Shown here: positions 34,072 through 44,363 of the stretch, piece after piece | How positions within the stretch are numbered: the first letter of the stretch is position 1 | How the letters are laid out: each line of letters opens with the position of its first letter | Assembly: GCF_009766105.1 (NCBI RefSeq) | Contig: NZ_LMUH01000025.1 | Coordinates: 501,190-565,189, forward strand | DNA length: 64,000 nt | Direction of reading: 5' to 3' | Source: Granulicella sp. S156 | GTDB lineage: Bacteria; Acidobacteriota; Terriglobia; Terriglobales; Acidobacteriaceae | Notes under the pieces: model-generated | The model's input: only the letters and a program-made list of their open reading frames with translations | Databases searched by the model: none | Told to the model about the DNA's origin: nothing | Translations under genes and position numbers: made by a program

Positions 34072-36393
34072 ATGCAGATTCGTAAGCGCGATTCCAGCCG
34101 TCTTCTCATTACTCTCGCAGCTATTGCACTCTTCTTTACCGCCCGCTGCCTTGTAGCGAAAGCGCAAACCAGCCCGTTCAGCATCGAGGCAAAACAGAAG
34201 GCCGAGACTCTCTTAAAACGGATGACGCTGGATGAGAAGCTAGGCCAACTCAATGAATCATCTGGACTAGTGATGCCCGGAATTGCAACAGAGAAGCCAG
34301 ACGATCTCATCGAGAAAGGTGGCGTAGGCTCGATCCTCTGGCAGATGGATGTCAAGGAGATTAACCGTCTGCAGCACATCGCTGTCGAAAAATCCCGCCT
34401 GCATATTCCAATTCTCTTTGGCTTCGACGTGATCCACGGATACCGCACAGTATTTCCGGTGCCGCTGGCGATGGCATCTTCCTGGGACCCATCGGTCGAG
34501 GAGCAGGCACAGCATCTCGCTGCCCAGGATGCACGTGCTGCGGGCATTGAATGGACATTTACGCCAATGGTTGACATAGCACGGGACGCTAGATGGGGAC
34601 GCATCGTGGAAGGTGCCGGAGAAGATCCAGTTCTCGGCTCTGCCATGGCGCAGGCTCAGGTCCGTGGATTTCAAGGGACAAGAATCGGACCGAGCAGTGT
34701 GTTGGTATGTGTGAAGCATTTTGCAGGGTATGGTGCGGCGGATGGCGGACGTGACTATGACTCGTCGTATGTTCCAGAAGAGCTGCTGCAGAATGTTTAC
34801 CTGAAGCCCTTTCATGCAGCGGTCGAGGCAGGAGCAGGTGGCTTTATGAGTGCGTACATGGACTTGAACGACGTTCCCGCAAGCGGAAACCATTGGCTCC
34901 TGACTGACGTGCTGCGCAAGGACTGGGGTTTCCAGGGCATCGTGCTCTCTGACGCTTTTGCTGTAAAGAGTCTTGTGACACATGGTTACGCGCGGGACGA
35001 GGAGGATGCGGCCTACAAGGCCATTAGTGCTGGCCTGAACATGGATATGGCGAGTCTGACGTATACACACAATCTCCTGAAAGTGGTGAAAGAGGGCAAG
35101 GTCAGCGAGGCCTACATCGACCAGATGGTACTGCCGATTCTGGAAGCCAAATATGATCTTGGGCTCTTCGACCAGCCCTACGTCGATGAGTCTAAGGTCG
35201 ACACCGTTCTGAATAGGCCGGAAGGTCTGGCCCTGGAACGCAAGCTGGCGGGGCGGTCTATGGTATTGCTTCGCAACGAGAGGCGTGTACTTCCACTGTC
35301 CAGGGAACTAAAGAAGGTCGCTGTAATTGGCCCGTTGGCCGACGCTACCCAAGATGTTGAGGGTGGATGGACAGTGGAAGGCCTATTCGGGCATGGTTCC
35401 AAGAGCCATCCAGTTACGGTCCTTAACGGAATCAAGAACAAGCTTGCCGCCGATGCCCAAGTCACCCTTGTCACAGGCGCTCAACTATCCAAGGTGTACC
35501 CCGGCATGTTGGACCAGGTTACCGGCACGAAACTGACTCCACCACCTACTCCGCAAGAAACAGCCGAGTGGATAGCGAAGGCTAAGGCTGCAGCTGAAAA
35601 TGCCGATGTGGTCGTGGCTGTCTTAGGCGAGATGGCCAATATGAGCGGTGAAGCGGCATCACGAGCTACGCTCAACCTGCCGGGTATTCAGGAACAGATG
35701 CTGGAAGCCGTGGTTGCCACGGGCAAACCCGTTGTGCTCGTCCTTGAAAATGGACGTCCGCTCGACATCAGCTGGGCATCCGAGCACGTCCCTGCGATCC
35801 TCGAGGCCTGGTATCCGGGAACCGAGGGCGGCAATGCCGTTGCGGATGTGCTCTTTGGAGATGTGAACCCAGGTGGAAAGCTACCGGTGAGCTGGCCGCG
35901 CGAGGCGGGCGCGGAACCACTTTATTACAACCACAATCTGACGCACGATCCCGAGGACCATCCTGGTTTCAAATCCCGCTACTGGGACATCGCTTCAAAG
36001 CCCCTCTATCCCTTTGGCTATGGTCTTAGCTATTCCACATTCAAATTCGACAACCTGAGACTCAGCAAAAACACCATGAGTGTCAGTGACACGAATGAAG
36101 TCAGTGTGGACGTCACAAACACTGCGTCTGTGCCGGGTGATGCCGTCGCGGAGATCTATATTCATCAGCGCTTCGGTTCGGCCTCTCGCCCCGTCCGCGA
36201 ACTCAAAGGCTTTGAGCGCATTGCGCTTCGGCCAGGGGAAACCAAAACCCTCAAATTTCCTTTGGGAACGGATCAACTCCATTATTGGAATCCCCAGTCG
36301 AAAGGCTGGGTCGTGGAGCCAACCGAGTTTGACGTGTGGGCCGGAGATGATTCAACGGCAAGCCTCCACGCGGAATTCACAACCACTCAGTAA
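34072..36393 (+). CDS. Secreted GH3 beta-glucosidase (BglX-like)
   Basis: Family 3 glycosidase of 773 residues with a Sec signal (LLITLAAIALFFTARCLVAKA). The N-terminal TIM-barrel shows LTLDEKLGQ-like MTLDEKLGQL, the KHFAGYGAADGGRDYDSSYV substrate segment and nucleophile D294 in GIVLSDAF. The (alpha/beta)6 domain follows with VVVAVLGEMANMSGEAASR, and a C-terminal FN3-like domain contains PLYPFGYGLSYSTF and PVRELKGFERI. It closely follows the BglX domain plan and would hydrolyse beta-glucosides or beta-xylosides in the periplasm. It begins the block bounded by the tRNA scar and is followed 105 bp later by an acyltransferase gene. Confidence 0.93.
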   Translation: MQIRKRDSSRLLITLAAIALFFTARCLVAKAQTSPFSIEAKQKAETLLKRMTLDEKLGQLNESSGLVMPGIATEKPDDLIEKGGVGSILWQMDVKEINRLQHIAVEKSRLHIPILFGFDVIHGYRTVFPVPLAMASSWDPSVEEQAQHLAAQDARAAGIEWTFTPMVDIARDARWGRIVEGAGEDPVLGSAMAQAQVRGFQGTRIGPSSVLVCVKHFAGYGAADGGRDYDSSYVPEELLQNVYLKPFHAAVEAGAGGFMSAYMDLNDVPASGNHWLLTDVLRKDWGFQGIVLSDAFAVKSLVTHGYARDEEDAAYKAISAGLNMDMASLTYTHNLLKVVKEGKVSEAYIDQMVLPILEAKYDLGLFDQPYVDESKVDTVLNRPEGLALERKLAGRSMVLLRNERRVLPLSRELKKVAVIGPLADATQDVEGGWTVEGLFGHGSKSHPVTVLNGIKNKLAADAQVTLVTGAQLSKVYPGMLDQVTGTKLTPPPTPQETAEWIAKAKAAAENADVVVAVLGEMANMSGEAASRATLNLPGIQEQMLEAVVATGKPVVLVLENGRPLDISWASEHVPAILEAWYPGTEGGNAVADVLFGDVNPGGKLPVSWPREAGAEPLYYNHNLTHDPEDHPGFKSRYWDIASKPLYPFGYGLSYSTFKFDNLRLSKNTMSVSDTNEVSVDVTNTASVPGDAVAEIYIHQRFGSASRPVRELKGFERIALRPGETKTLKFPLGTDQLHYWNPQSKGWVVEPTEFDVWAGDDSTASLHAEFTTTQ

Positions 36394-36498
36394 GACTCAG
36401 GCTCGGTGCAGAACCGGAACAGCGGCCCCAGCAGCGATGCTGCACGAGGCAGCGGCCGACCCACATCGACGGGCGCCGGGTGTCAGGAGAAATTTTGG

Positions 36499-37638
36499 AT
36501 GAGCAATGTATCAACGGTAGATAGGACGAATCACATAGTCCGACCTGATCGCACTAATAGCGGCAAAGTACATTTCGAGGTTCTGGATGGCTTGCGGGGA
36601 AGCGCCGCATTTCTTGTCGTCGCATTTCACATCATCGGTATTCCGCTTGGATTCAACAACGCAAAGAACCTCTTGCACCATGCTTATCTGGCGGTCGATT
36701 TCTTCTTTGGTCTCTCTGGATTTGTCATTGGATACGCGTACGACGATCGATGGTCGCGGATGACCACGCTTCAGTTCTTCAAATTGAGACTTATACGCCT
36801 TCATCCACTTGTCATTCTGGGAGCCACAATGGGATTGGCAAGCTATCTGCTCGATCCCTACGGGAAACATCTGCAACAGACTCCCCTTGTCACGTTGCTG
36901 TTGGCTTACCTGGCATCGGTGCTCCTGGTGCCGTCGCCAACTGTCCAGAACAGGATTGGCGAAACTCACACTCTGAATAGTCCATCGTGGTCTTTGACGC
37001 AGGAGTACCTCGCAAACATTGGATACGCGTTGGTGCTTCGCCGCCTCCGCACCAACACACTCGCGATCATTGCGGTACTTGGTGGCGCAGTTCTCTTGTG
37101 GCAGGCAATTCAGAGAGGCTCGCTCGATGCAGGGTGGGGCTACAGCAACTTCTGGATGGCCCCGGTCAGACTGATCTATCCATTTGTGACTGGGCTCTGG
37201 CTGTATCGAGTGCACGACCGCTTACCACGGATCAGGCTGGGATTTTTGCCTCTCACCCTTGTTCTCCTGGCGGCTTTCATGATGCCTATTCTTCCGACTG
37301 TTGGTTCCTTTTCGTGCAATGGCTTGTACGACGCACTGTGCGTCCTCCTGGTGTTTCCCGCAATCATCATGGCGGGCGCGCATTCGGACGCAGGCGTAGG
37401 GTTAATCGGCCTCTGCAAGGCCAGTGGCAGGCTGTCTTATCCGCTTTACATGACACACTACCCATTCATGTATATCTACGCCAATTGGGTAGAAACGACG
37501 CATCCAGCTCGGGCGGCCCAACGAGAAGTTGCCCTGCTACTTGCTCCGTTCGTACTTTTCTTCGCGTGGCTTGCGGTGAAGTTCTTTGATGAACCGATCC
37601 GTGCGAAGCTTCGCCTTTCGGGTGCTCCTAAGAAATGA
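36499..37638 (+). CDS. Acyltransferase 3 family membrane protein
   Basis: Membrane O-acyltransferase of 379 residues from ATG 36499 (AGGAG ten bases upstream); the frame opens further to 36406 but that part is low-complexity. The N-terminal FEVLDGLRGSAAFLVVAFHI carries the catalytic-region arginine and histidine, and LRLIRLHPLVILGATMG plus SPSWSLTQEYLANIGYAL match the family's internal motifs. About ten membrane segments. It lies between two GH3 genes in the island-like segment and is distinct from the EPS acyltransferase at 9767. Acceptor unknown. Confidence 0.9.
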   Translation: MSNVSTVDRTNHIVRPDRTNSGKVHFEVLDGLRGSAAFLVVAFHIIGIPLGFNNAKNLLHHAYLAVDFFFGLSGFVIGYAYDDRWSRMTTLQFFKLRLIRLHPLVILGATMGLASYLLDPYGKHLQQTPLVTLLLAYLASVLLVPSPTVQNRIGETHTLNSPSWSLTQEYLANIGYALVLRRLRTNTLAIIAVLGGAVLLWQAIQRGSLDAGWGYSNFWMAPVRLIYPFVTGLWLYRVHDRLPRIRLGFLPLTLVLLAAFMMPILPTVGSFSCNGLYDALCVLLVFPAIIMAGAHSDAGVGLIGLCKASGRLSYPLYMTHYPFMYIYANWVETTHPARAAQREVALLLAPFVLFFAWLAVKFFDEPIRAKLRLSGAPKK

Positions 37639-37683
37639 CGTTTCGGATGCTCACAAAAATTATTGCACTCCCTCCGACGCAGA

Positions 37684-39867
37684 TCACCGCTCCTTCAGGC
37701 GTATGTCTCGAGATGAGGCGCCAACGTAGACAACGGCATCGGGAATAACGCGCCAATCGTTTGCCGACGTGTCCCAGATACTCTGCGTCCTGGGTGAAAT
37801 TACGATGTTCACCTTTTGGGCCTCGCCTGGATTTAATTGGATCTTGCTCCAGTCGCCCAATCGCAGAGGAGGTTCCCCCGCGTAATCAATTCCCAGATAA
37901 ACCTGCGGGACTTCGGCACCTGCAACGGTCCCATCGTTCTTGACCGAGAACGACACATGAAGAGTGCGATCTGTATCGCGCTTTACAGAGAGGTCCGAAT
38001 ATGTGAAGTGGGTATAGGACAATCCATAGCCAAACTCAAAGAGCGGTGCAATTTTCTTGGCGTCGTACCATCGATAGCCCATATTCAGTTTTTCGGAGTA
38101 GACAGGGTCCTTGGAAAGGACGCCCGTGTCGCCCCAGGTTGGCGTATCTTCGTTCCGCAGAGGAAACGTAAACGGTAGCTTGCCGGAGGGATCCACCTTG
38201 CCAAACAAGACATTGGCGAGTGCTTTGCCTCCCGCTTCGCCGGGATACCATGCCTCGATGATCGCCGCGACCTTATCCTTCCAGGGCATCAGAATCGGAT
38301 TACCACTCTCGATCACCACGATCGTATGCGGATTCGCGGTTGCGACTGCATCTACGAGTTCGTTTTGGTTCGATGGATTCTGCAAGCTGAGAGTCTTCAA
38401 GTCTCCGAAATCTTCTCCTGCGGGCTGTGCAACTACGACAATTGCAACATCCGACTCGCGCGCCAGTGCGACCGCGTCGGCGATTTCGCCCGGACTATAG
38501 GCTCGAAACGGGGCTTGCTCGTCTCGGACTCCAGAAAACTTGACTTCGCTCTGCGGCGACAATTCTTGAATCGCCTTTGTAAGGGGAACGGGAATCTTCA
38601 ACCATGGATTTCGCCACCACCCGCAACCATTGTGGTCGACGAATTCCAGGCCTTCGCACCCTTGGAACGAACCCGTCACCGGATGCATCGTGTCCCCAGA
38701 TCCACCTCCCGACATCACAGCTACGTCTGCGTGAGAACCTATGACTGCAATACGCTTCAGCCTTGATGGTGGCAGAGGAAGCTGCTGGCGGTCGTTCTTG
38801 AGCAACACGATCGATTGTTCCTCTGCGGACTGCGCGAGCTTCCGCGCCGCATCGAAATCGATTTTTTCGCCGCCTCGAGGTGGGTCGTCCATAACTCCGG
38901 AGGCAATCATCGCGTAGAGTTTGCGACGCACCATATCGTCGATCCGATCTTGAGTGACGTCATGGTTGGCCAAGGCAAATAGAACTGGGACGCGCGCGAA
39001 ATAAGAGGGGCCTGCGTCGCTTCCTTCTTCCTCATCGAGGCCGGCATTGATCGCTTTTGCCGTAGTGTGAGTCGCACCCCAATCCGACTGTATCTGTCCC
39101 AAAAAGTGCCACTGCGTCTTCAGGATGTCGGTCAGAAGCACCGAATTCTCGCACGCATACTCCCCGTTCAACCGGTTATAGCTGCACATCACACTTGCTG
39201 GCTGGCCCTCTTCAACTGCGATCTCAAAGGGCAATAGATAGAGCTCTCGCAGGGTGCGCTCGTCGATCAGGCTGTTTCCACCCATGCGATTGGTTTCCTG
39301 TTCGTTCCCCGCAAAGTGCTTGATCGAAGCCATCACATTCTGGCCCTGCGTCCCCTTGGTGCGTTGCGCCAGCAATTCCCCCGCCAGGAGCGGATCTTCT
39401 CCTAAGTATTCGAATGATCTGCCTCCTCGTGACTCTCTTGCGAGATTGGTACCTCCACCAAGCCCCATTGCGAATCCCTGAGCGCGCAGTTGAATTGCAA
39501 TCTCTTTTCCGTAGTCATACGACAACTGTCTGTCCCAACTGGCAGCTAGCGCAATCGTCGCGGGAAAGGTCGAACTGGACTGAGTGGCGCTGCCTGAACC
39601 CGTAGCCGAATCCGCGATATTGACATCGGGAATATGTAGCCTGCTTACGCCCTCGATGTAGCCGCCCCCACCGCCTGGATCGGCATTGGACGGATACTTC
39701 GAAAGAATGAACTGAAGTTTCTCGTCGAGCGTCAATTTCTTCACAAGGTCATTGGCTCGCTGCCAGGCGGGGCCGTTTGGCGTTGCACTCTTCTGGGCCT
39801 TGACCGGCGGAGAAACGAGAAAAGTCGTAACCAAAAACACTGCGATCCACACGCGATTCGATTGCAT
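37684..39867 (-). CDS. Secreted GH3 beta-glucosidase
   Basis: Second family 3 glycosidase, 727 residues from ATG 39867, supported by AAGGA five bases upstream and a compact Sec signal (MQSNRVWIAVFLVTTFLVSP). The frame stays open to 40128 but that extension is Arg/Ser-rich and has no signal. The barrel carries NMGGGTNLARESRGGRSFE-like sequence and the nucleophile in IQSDWGATH. The second domain has VAIVVVAQPAGEDFGDLKTL and the third the usual FEFGYGLSYTHF. It differs strongly from the other GH3 (IQSDWGA versus VLSDAFA type), so it is not a recent duplicate and likely has a different substrate. It converges on the acyltransferase gene, 45 bp apart. Confidence 0.92.
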   Translation of the reverse strand: MQSNRVWIAVFLVTTFLVSPPVKAQKSATPNGPAWQRANDLVKKLTLDEKLQFILSKYPSNADPGGGGGYIEGVSRLHIPDVNIADSATGSGSATQSSSTFPATIALAASWDRQLSYDYGKEIAIQLRAQGFAMGLGGGTNLARESRGGRSFEYLGEDPLLAGELLAQRTKGTQGQNVMASIKHFAGNEQETNRMGGNSLIDERTLRELYLLPFEIAVEEGQPASVMCSYNRLNGEYACENSVLLTDILKTQWHFLGQIQSDWGATHTTAKAINAGLDEEEGSDAGPSYFARVPVLFALANHDVTQDRIDDMVRRKLYAMIASGVMDDPPRGGEKIDFDAARKLAQSAEEQSIVLLKNDRQQLPLPPSRLKRIAVIGSHADVAVMSGGGSGDTMHPVTGSFQGCEGLEFVDHNGCGWWRNPWLKIPVPLTKAIQELSPQSEVKFSGVRDEQAPFRAYSPGEIADAVALARESDVAIVVVAQPAGEDFGDLKTLSLQNPSNQNELVDAVATANPHTIVVIESGNPILMPWKDKVAAIIEAWYPGEAGGKALANVLFGKVDPSGKLPFTFPLRNEDTPTWGDTGVLSKDPVYSEKLNMGYRWYDAKKIAPLFEFGYGLSYTHFTYSDLSVKRDTDRTLHVSFSVKNDGTVAGAEVPQVYLGIDYAGEPPLRLGDWSKIQLNPGEAQKVNIVISPRTQSIWDTSANDWRVIPDAVVYVGASSRDIRLKER

Positions 39868-40256
39868 ATCGTTCCTTAGCATTCTCATTACACTTTCTTC
39901 AAGATCAAGACTCAGGCTCTTTCGTCCGCACCTACCGTCGCTGGGGCATGAAGCAGAACGTGATCGAACCCTTGCTCGCAATGCACTTTTCGTGACTGCA
40001 TAGTTCTCCTGCGCCATCACCATCGACCACTGTACGCGCCGGTGTAACTTTCGATAAGCACCATCGCGTATCGAGCGGCGTCCTCTTGGAAATATCTTGT
40101 TATGACAATCACTTACGCCTGCAGTCAATGCCTGTACAGAAGGCTGTATGGTACATGGCGCCCTCGCTAATAAATACGCGCAAGCGCATCATCACCGCTT
40201 AGCTCGCTCGCCAAAGCCATCTCGCTCCAGCTTGCGTGTAGGAAGGATTTGCGAAC
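39868..40256. other. Gap upstream of second GH3 gene, no gene seen
   Basis: About 390 bp without a supported gene. It should contain the leftward promoter of the GH3 gene; no clear -35/-10 pair was identified. The in-frame extension of the GH3 frame crosses it but does not look like protein. Confidence 0.5.
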
Positions 40257-40375
40257 AACCTGCATACTCGCGCTAATAGCCTGGGGGGGCTGAGTACAGC
40301 CAAAGCCAAGCCTCTAGTCGCGCAGACTAGACAGACGGAACGGCTGCCCATTGAGATGGGCAGCCGTTTTCGTTT
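40257..40375 (+). ncRNA. Candidate structured small RNA ending in a terminator
   Basis: Three successive hairpins on the plus strand: GGCTG/CAGCC with an AGTA loop (40288-40301), TCTAGTC/GACTAGA (40313-40331) and a 13-bp terminator stem (40339-40368) with a T-run. The stretch lies between two leftward genes and no rightward gene precedes it within 2 kb, so the terminator needs its own transcript. It matches no riboswitch or RNA family I recognise. The 5' end is a guess. Confidence 0.35.
40339..40375 (+). terminator. Strong rho-independent terminator
   Basis: AACGGCTGCCCAT/ATGGGCAGCCGTT stem with TGAG loop (40339-40368), the last arm running into TTTTCGTTT. Orientation is rightward by the T-run. 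It lies 35 bp beyond the 3' end of the leftward small gene at 40403 but is oriented against it. Confidence 0.75.
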
Positions 40376-40402
40376 GCGCGATATATGGGCATATCCGGAT
40401 TG

Positions 40403-40657
40403 CTAGTAGTCCATGATGCCCCTAGCCGGAATCAGGCGTGGGCCGCCTTCATCCTGCCGCGTGGAACGCTCAACCAATGTCATCTTGTCAGGTGTTGCCA
40501 TGTTGAGCTTACTGGCATCTCGCCCAAGCATGAGATCGTAACGGCTCGGCGGCTGCCCTACTGCTCCAAATGAACCTTTGACTGTCCAGAGTCCATCCTG
40601 GCCCTCAACCTTCACTATGTCGTTCCCTTGGTAAACGAAATCAATCAGCTCGCTCAT
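40403..40657 (-). CDS. Small hypothetical protein (84 aa)
   Basis: Soluble protein of 84 residues without recognised family, signal or membrane segment. GAGGA lies about nine bases before the ATG, and composition (FVYQGNDIVKVEGQDGLWTV, GQPPSRYDLML) is protein-like, with a beta-rich SH3-like feel. It stands alone just downstream of the 3' end of tRNA-Glu inside the putative island, the usual position of accessory cargo. Function unknown; the 178 bp up to the tRNA hold nothing else recognisable. Confidence 0.6.
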   Translation of the reverse strand: MSELIDFVYQGNDIVKVEGQDGLWTVKGSFGAVGQPPSRYDLMLGRDASKLNMATPDKMTLVERSTRQDEGGPRLIPARGIMDY

Positions 40658-40835
40658 GCACTTGTTCCTCGAAGCGGTATTAGCCCTTACCCCTGTCGAA
40701 AATATGTTCGCGCACTGCGGGATGGGGCACGAGTTCTTATCCGGCGACCCTCGGGGTGGTGGGGAGCTTATGACGCACCAGTGACGTACAGCACACTGCT
40801 AGCAGCGGCTCTAAGTTCTAAATTATTGATTTGAT

Positions 40836-40910
40836 TGGCGTCCCCGACGGGATTCGAACCCGTGTTACCGCCGTGAAAGGGCGGTGTCCTAACCGCTGGA
40901 CGACGGGGAC
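40836..40910 (-). tRNA. tRNA-Glu (anticodon UUC), CCA encoded
   Basis: On the minus strand the acceptor GTCCCCG/CGGGGAC, D arm, anticodon stem CCGCC/GGCGG with loop CTTTCAC (anticodon TTC), and T arm CGGG-TTCGAAT-CCCG fold correctly; the discriminator is G and CCA is genomically encoded (75 nt). A partial, decayed copy of its 3' half lies at 33504-33551. Confidence 0.97.
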
Positions 40911-41009
40911 GCATGCATTGCGAGACTTCGCTCTGCTCAGTTCTTCTTAAGGCTAACAACACCTGGAGGCAAAGGCAAGTCGCGCGCGCGGTTCCTGCGA
41001 GGAAAACAC

Positions 41010-42179
41010 CTAGCGCAAACGCGCTGCGGCGAAGCTCGACCGCACTTTACGGCGAACATTGGCATACTGCAGCAGAATGAAGTTGTCGGTCATACCCGCG
41101 ATGTAATCGGCCACCACCCGCGCCAATCCTTCGCTTTCGACCTCCGCAAAGTACGCCTCGGGTAGCTCTTCCGGCTCATTCACCCAGAAGTCGAAGAGCT
41201 CCGTCACCACCTCGGCAGCCTTCGAGTGCTCCAGCTCGAGCTCTGGACACGTATACAGTGTGTCGTAAAGATATCGCTTCTCTTCCAGCCGCTCCGCCTC
41301 CGCCTGTGGCGAGAAGACCGCCAGCCGGTGCTCGCAGTTGCGAATCTCCGGCAACGACCGCGCGCCGATGGCGGCAACATTCTCGCGCGTCGTGCGGATC
41401 AGGTCCAGCACCAGCGTCTTCTGCATCGCCTGTAGTGCGTCGTGGAAGATGTACTTCTCCTGCGCCTCAGGATGCGCCTGTTGCACAGTCGCATAACTTC
41501 TCCGCAGTATGCTGACATGGTCGCGAATGTGCCGCACGTCGAGCAATCCAGACTCCACGCCATCATCCAGGTCAGCGGTCAGGTAGGCAATCTCGTCCGC
41601 AAGGTCGATGATCTGCGCCTCGAGCGGCGGCCGCTGGCTTAGGAAGTACTCCGCCAGGTCCGGGTGCACCCCCTCGCTGTAGTCGCGCGAGTGCTTGATG
41701 ATCCCTTCGCGTGTCCCCAGCGTGAGATTCAGACCGCGATGCCCCGCATACCGCTGCTCGAATCGTTCAACGATACGCAGCGCATGCAGGTTATGGTCAA
41801 AGCGAAGCCCATGCCGCTTGAGGCACTCGTCCAGCGCACGTTCTCCGGCATGCCCAAACGGCGGGTGCCCAATGTCATGAACCAGCGCGAGCGTCTCCGC
41901 CAGATCGACGTTGAGCCCCAAAGCACCGGCCACCTGCCGCGCCACCTGCGCGACCTCTATGGTGTGGGTCAGTCGGCTGCGAAAGTGGTCCGAGGCGCGG
42001 CTGGTAAAGACCTGCGTCTTCCCTGCCAGGCGGCGAAACGCGCGCGCCTGCACAATGCGGTCCCGATCGCGCTCGAACGGCTTGCGGTCGTCGCTGGCAG
42101 GAGCCGGAAACGCACGCACCGATAACTGCGTTTCAATCTCTCCGAAAACGCCACAGGAATGCAGGTTGGACACCATCAC
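41010..42179 (-). CDS. dgt: dGTP triphosphohydrolase-like HD protein
   Basis: HD-superfamily dNTP triphosphohydrolase of 389 residues, hydrolysing dNTPs to deoxynucleosides and tripolyphosphate. The metal ligands are visible: His in SRLTHTIEVAQVAR, the HD pair in LVHDIGHPPFGHAGE and the distal Asp in DLADEIAYLTADLDDG. The N-terminal DRDRIVQARAFRRLAGKTQV block is typical of the dGTPase-like protein family (shorter than E. coli Dgt at 505 residues). It probably ends the run begun by the TetR gene 70 bp upstream or is transcribed alone. Cytoplasmic. Confidence 0.92.
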   Translation of the reverse strand: MMVSNLHSCGVFGEIETQLSVRAFPAPASDDRKPFERDRDRIVQARAFRRLAGKTQVFTSRASDHFRSRLTHTIEVAQVARQVAGALGLNVDLAETLALVHDIGHPPFGHAGERALDECLKRHGLRFDHNLHALRIVERFEQRYAGHRGLNLTLGTREGIIKHSRDYSEGVHPDLAEYFLSQRPPLEAQIIDLADEIAYLTADLDDGVESGLLDVRHIRDHVSILRRSYATVQQAHPEAQEKYIFHDALQAMQKTLVLDLIRTTRENVAAIGARSLPEIRNCEHRLAVFSPQAEAERLEEKRYLYDTLYTCPELELEHSKAAEVVTELFDFWVNEPEELPEAYFAEVESEGLARVVADYIAGMTDNFILLQYANVRRKVRSSFAAARLR

Positions 42180-42249
42180 TTATGAGTGTAGAGCAGAGGT
42201 CAAGCGACTGTTGCAAAACCTAAGCCCGTAGCGATTGGGAGGATGCCGC

Positions 42250-42900
42250 TCACTTCTTGAAAAGATACGAGGAGAGCATTAGCTTCAGTTCAGCGATTAC
42301 CTTCAACCGCTCTTCCACCGACTTCTGCTTGAACGCAAACTCAATGAGCCGCTCTCCGGTCTCCGCCGCCATCTTCAGCTTGATGTCCAGAGCAGAACGA
42401 TCTTTTGCATGCAGGGACTTCAGCATGAACTTCTTGAGAATGTTCACCCCGGCTGAATCAGGCAAGCTGTGCGCGGCTCTTGTCGTCTGACTGATATGCC
42501 CGCCAAACGCAATGGCCCGGAAGTCAGGCCTCTGTTCCAGAAAAGCGACAAAATGGTCGATCAGCCCACTGACAAAATCAGGGCCGCTGAAAGCGCCCAG
42601 ACTGATAAGAACCAGAACAGCCGATCTCTGGAAGGCCTCCACATGTCTAACGGCAATCGCATCGATGATGGCCTGCTTGTCTGGGAAAAACCGATAGAGG
42701 GCGCCCACCGATAATCCGGCTTCCGCAGCAATCGCGTTCGTTGTGATCTCCTTGGCGCCACCGGACACTAAAAGCCGCGACGTTGCTTCCAAAATATCCT
42801 CAACCGTCTGCTGACTCCTCCCCTGAAGGGGAACGCGTCGAGACAGGCGTTCCATCAACGGACGTCGAGCAACGGTCTCCTTCGTGGATGCCATGTGCAC
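42250..42900 (-). CDS. TetR-family transcriptional regulator
   Basis: Repressor-type regulator of 216 residues. The N-terminal DNA-binding domain covers about residues 28-75, with ILEATSRLLVSGGAKEITTN, then IAAEAGLSVGALYRFFPDKQ (recognition helix). The ligand domain is divergent. The gene is divergent from hpnH with only 72 bp between start codons, and a 26-bp operator-like palindrome lies in that gap, so it likely represses itself and hpnH. A ligand related to membrane lipids or solvents is plausible but not shown. ATG 42894 is an alternative start. Confidence 0.9.
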   Translation of the reverse strand: MHMASTKETVARRPLMERLSRRVPLQGRSQQTVEDILEATSRLLVSGGAKEITTNAIAAEAGLSVGALYRFFPDKQAIIDAIAVRHVEAFQRSAVLVLISLGAFSGPDFVSGLIDHFVAFLEQRPDFRAIAFGGHISQTTRAAHSLPDSAGVNILKKFMLKSLHAKDRSALDIKLKMAAETGERLIEFAFKQKSVEERLKVIAELKLMLSSYLFKK

Positions 42901-42916
42901 AGAATATCGGACAGAA

Positions 42917-42942
42917 ACACGAACACGAGCTCACGTTCGTGT
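42917..42942. promoter_or_regulatory. Operator-like palindrome between tetR and hpnH
   Basis: Arms ACACGAAC (42917-42924) and GTTCGTGT (42935-42942) are perfect inverted repeats around a centre containing the palindrome GAGCTC. Size and symmetry suit a TetR dimer site, and it ends 31 bp before the hpnH start and begins 17 bp before the tetR start, so occupancy would block both promoters. Confidence 0.65.
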
Positions 42943-42972
42943 ATGCTCTTCAAAGATTCATCCGGAGGCTTC

Positions 42973-44085
<1,113 letters not shown>

Positions 44086-44363
44086 ACCCACCCCAACACC
44101 TGTCATTTCGACCGACCAACGGGAGCGGAGAAACCCCTTGATGCAGAGCGCGATGCAAATGTTTGTGGCGCGCTTTGCGTCTAGAAACCCCTGTATTTCG
44201 CAGATGTTTGTATTTCCGAAGAAGCCACGGGCACACCAAAGGGTGCGCCTTCACTCCACCTCGCTGCCGAACGCCGGAGTGAAGGCGCAGCCGCAACTAC
44301 TGAATTGCGCTCTTTCGGTGCGACAAAAAAAGCTAGCGAGTCACAGGCCTACCCCGTGCGCAA

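Noticed and set aside
40768-40962. Leftward 64-codon frame covering tRNA-Glu
   Set aside because: It is the usual spurious frame read through a tRNA (GSNPVG signature from the T arm), not a gene.
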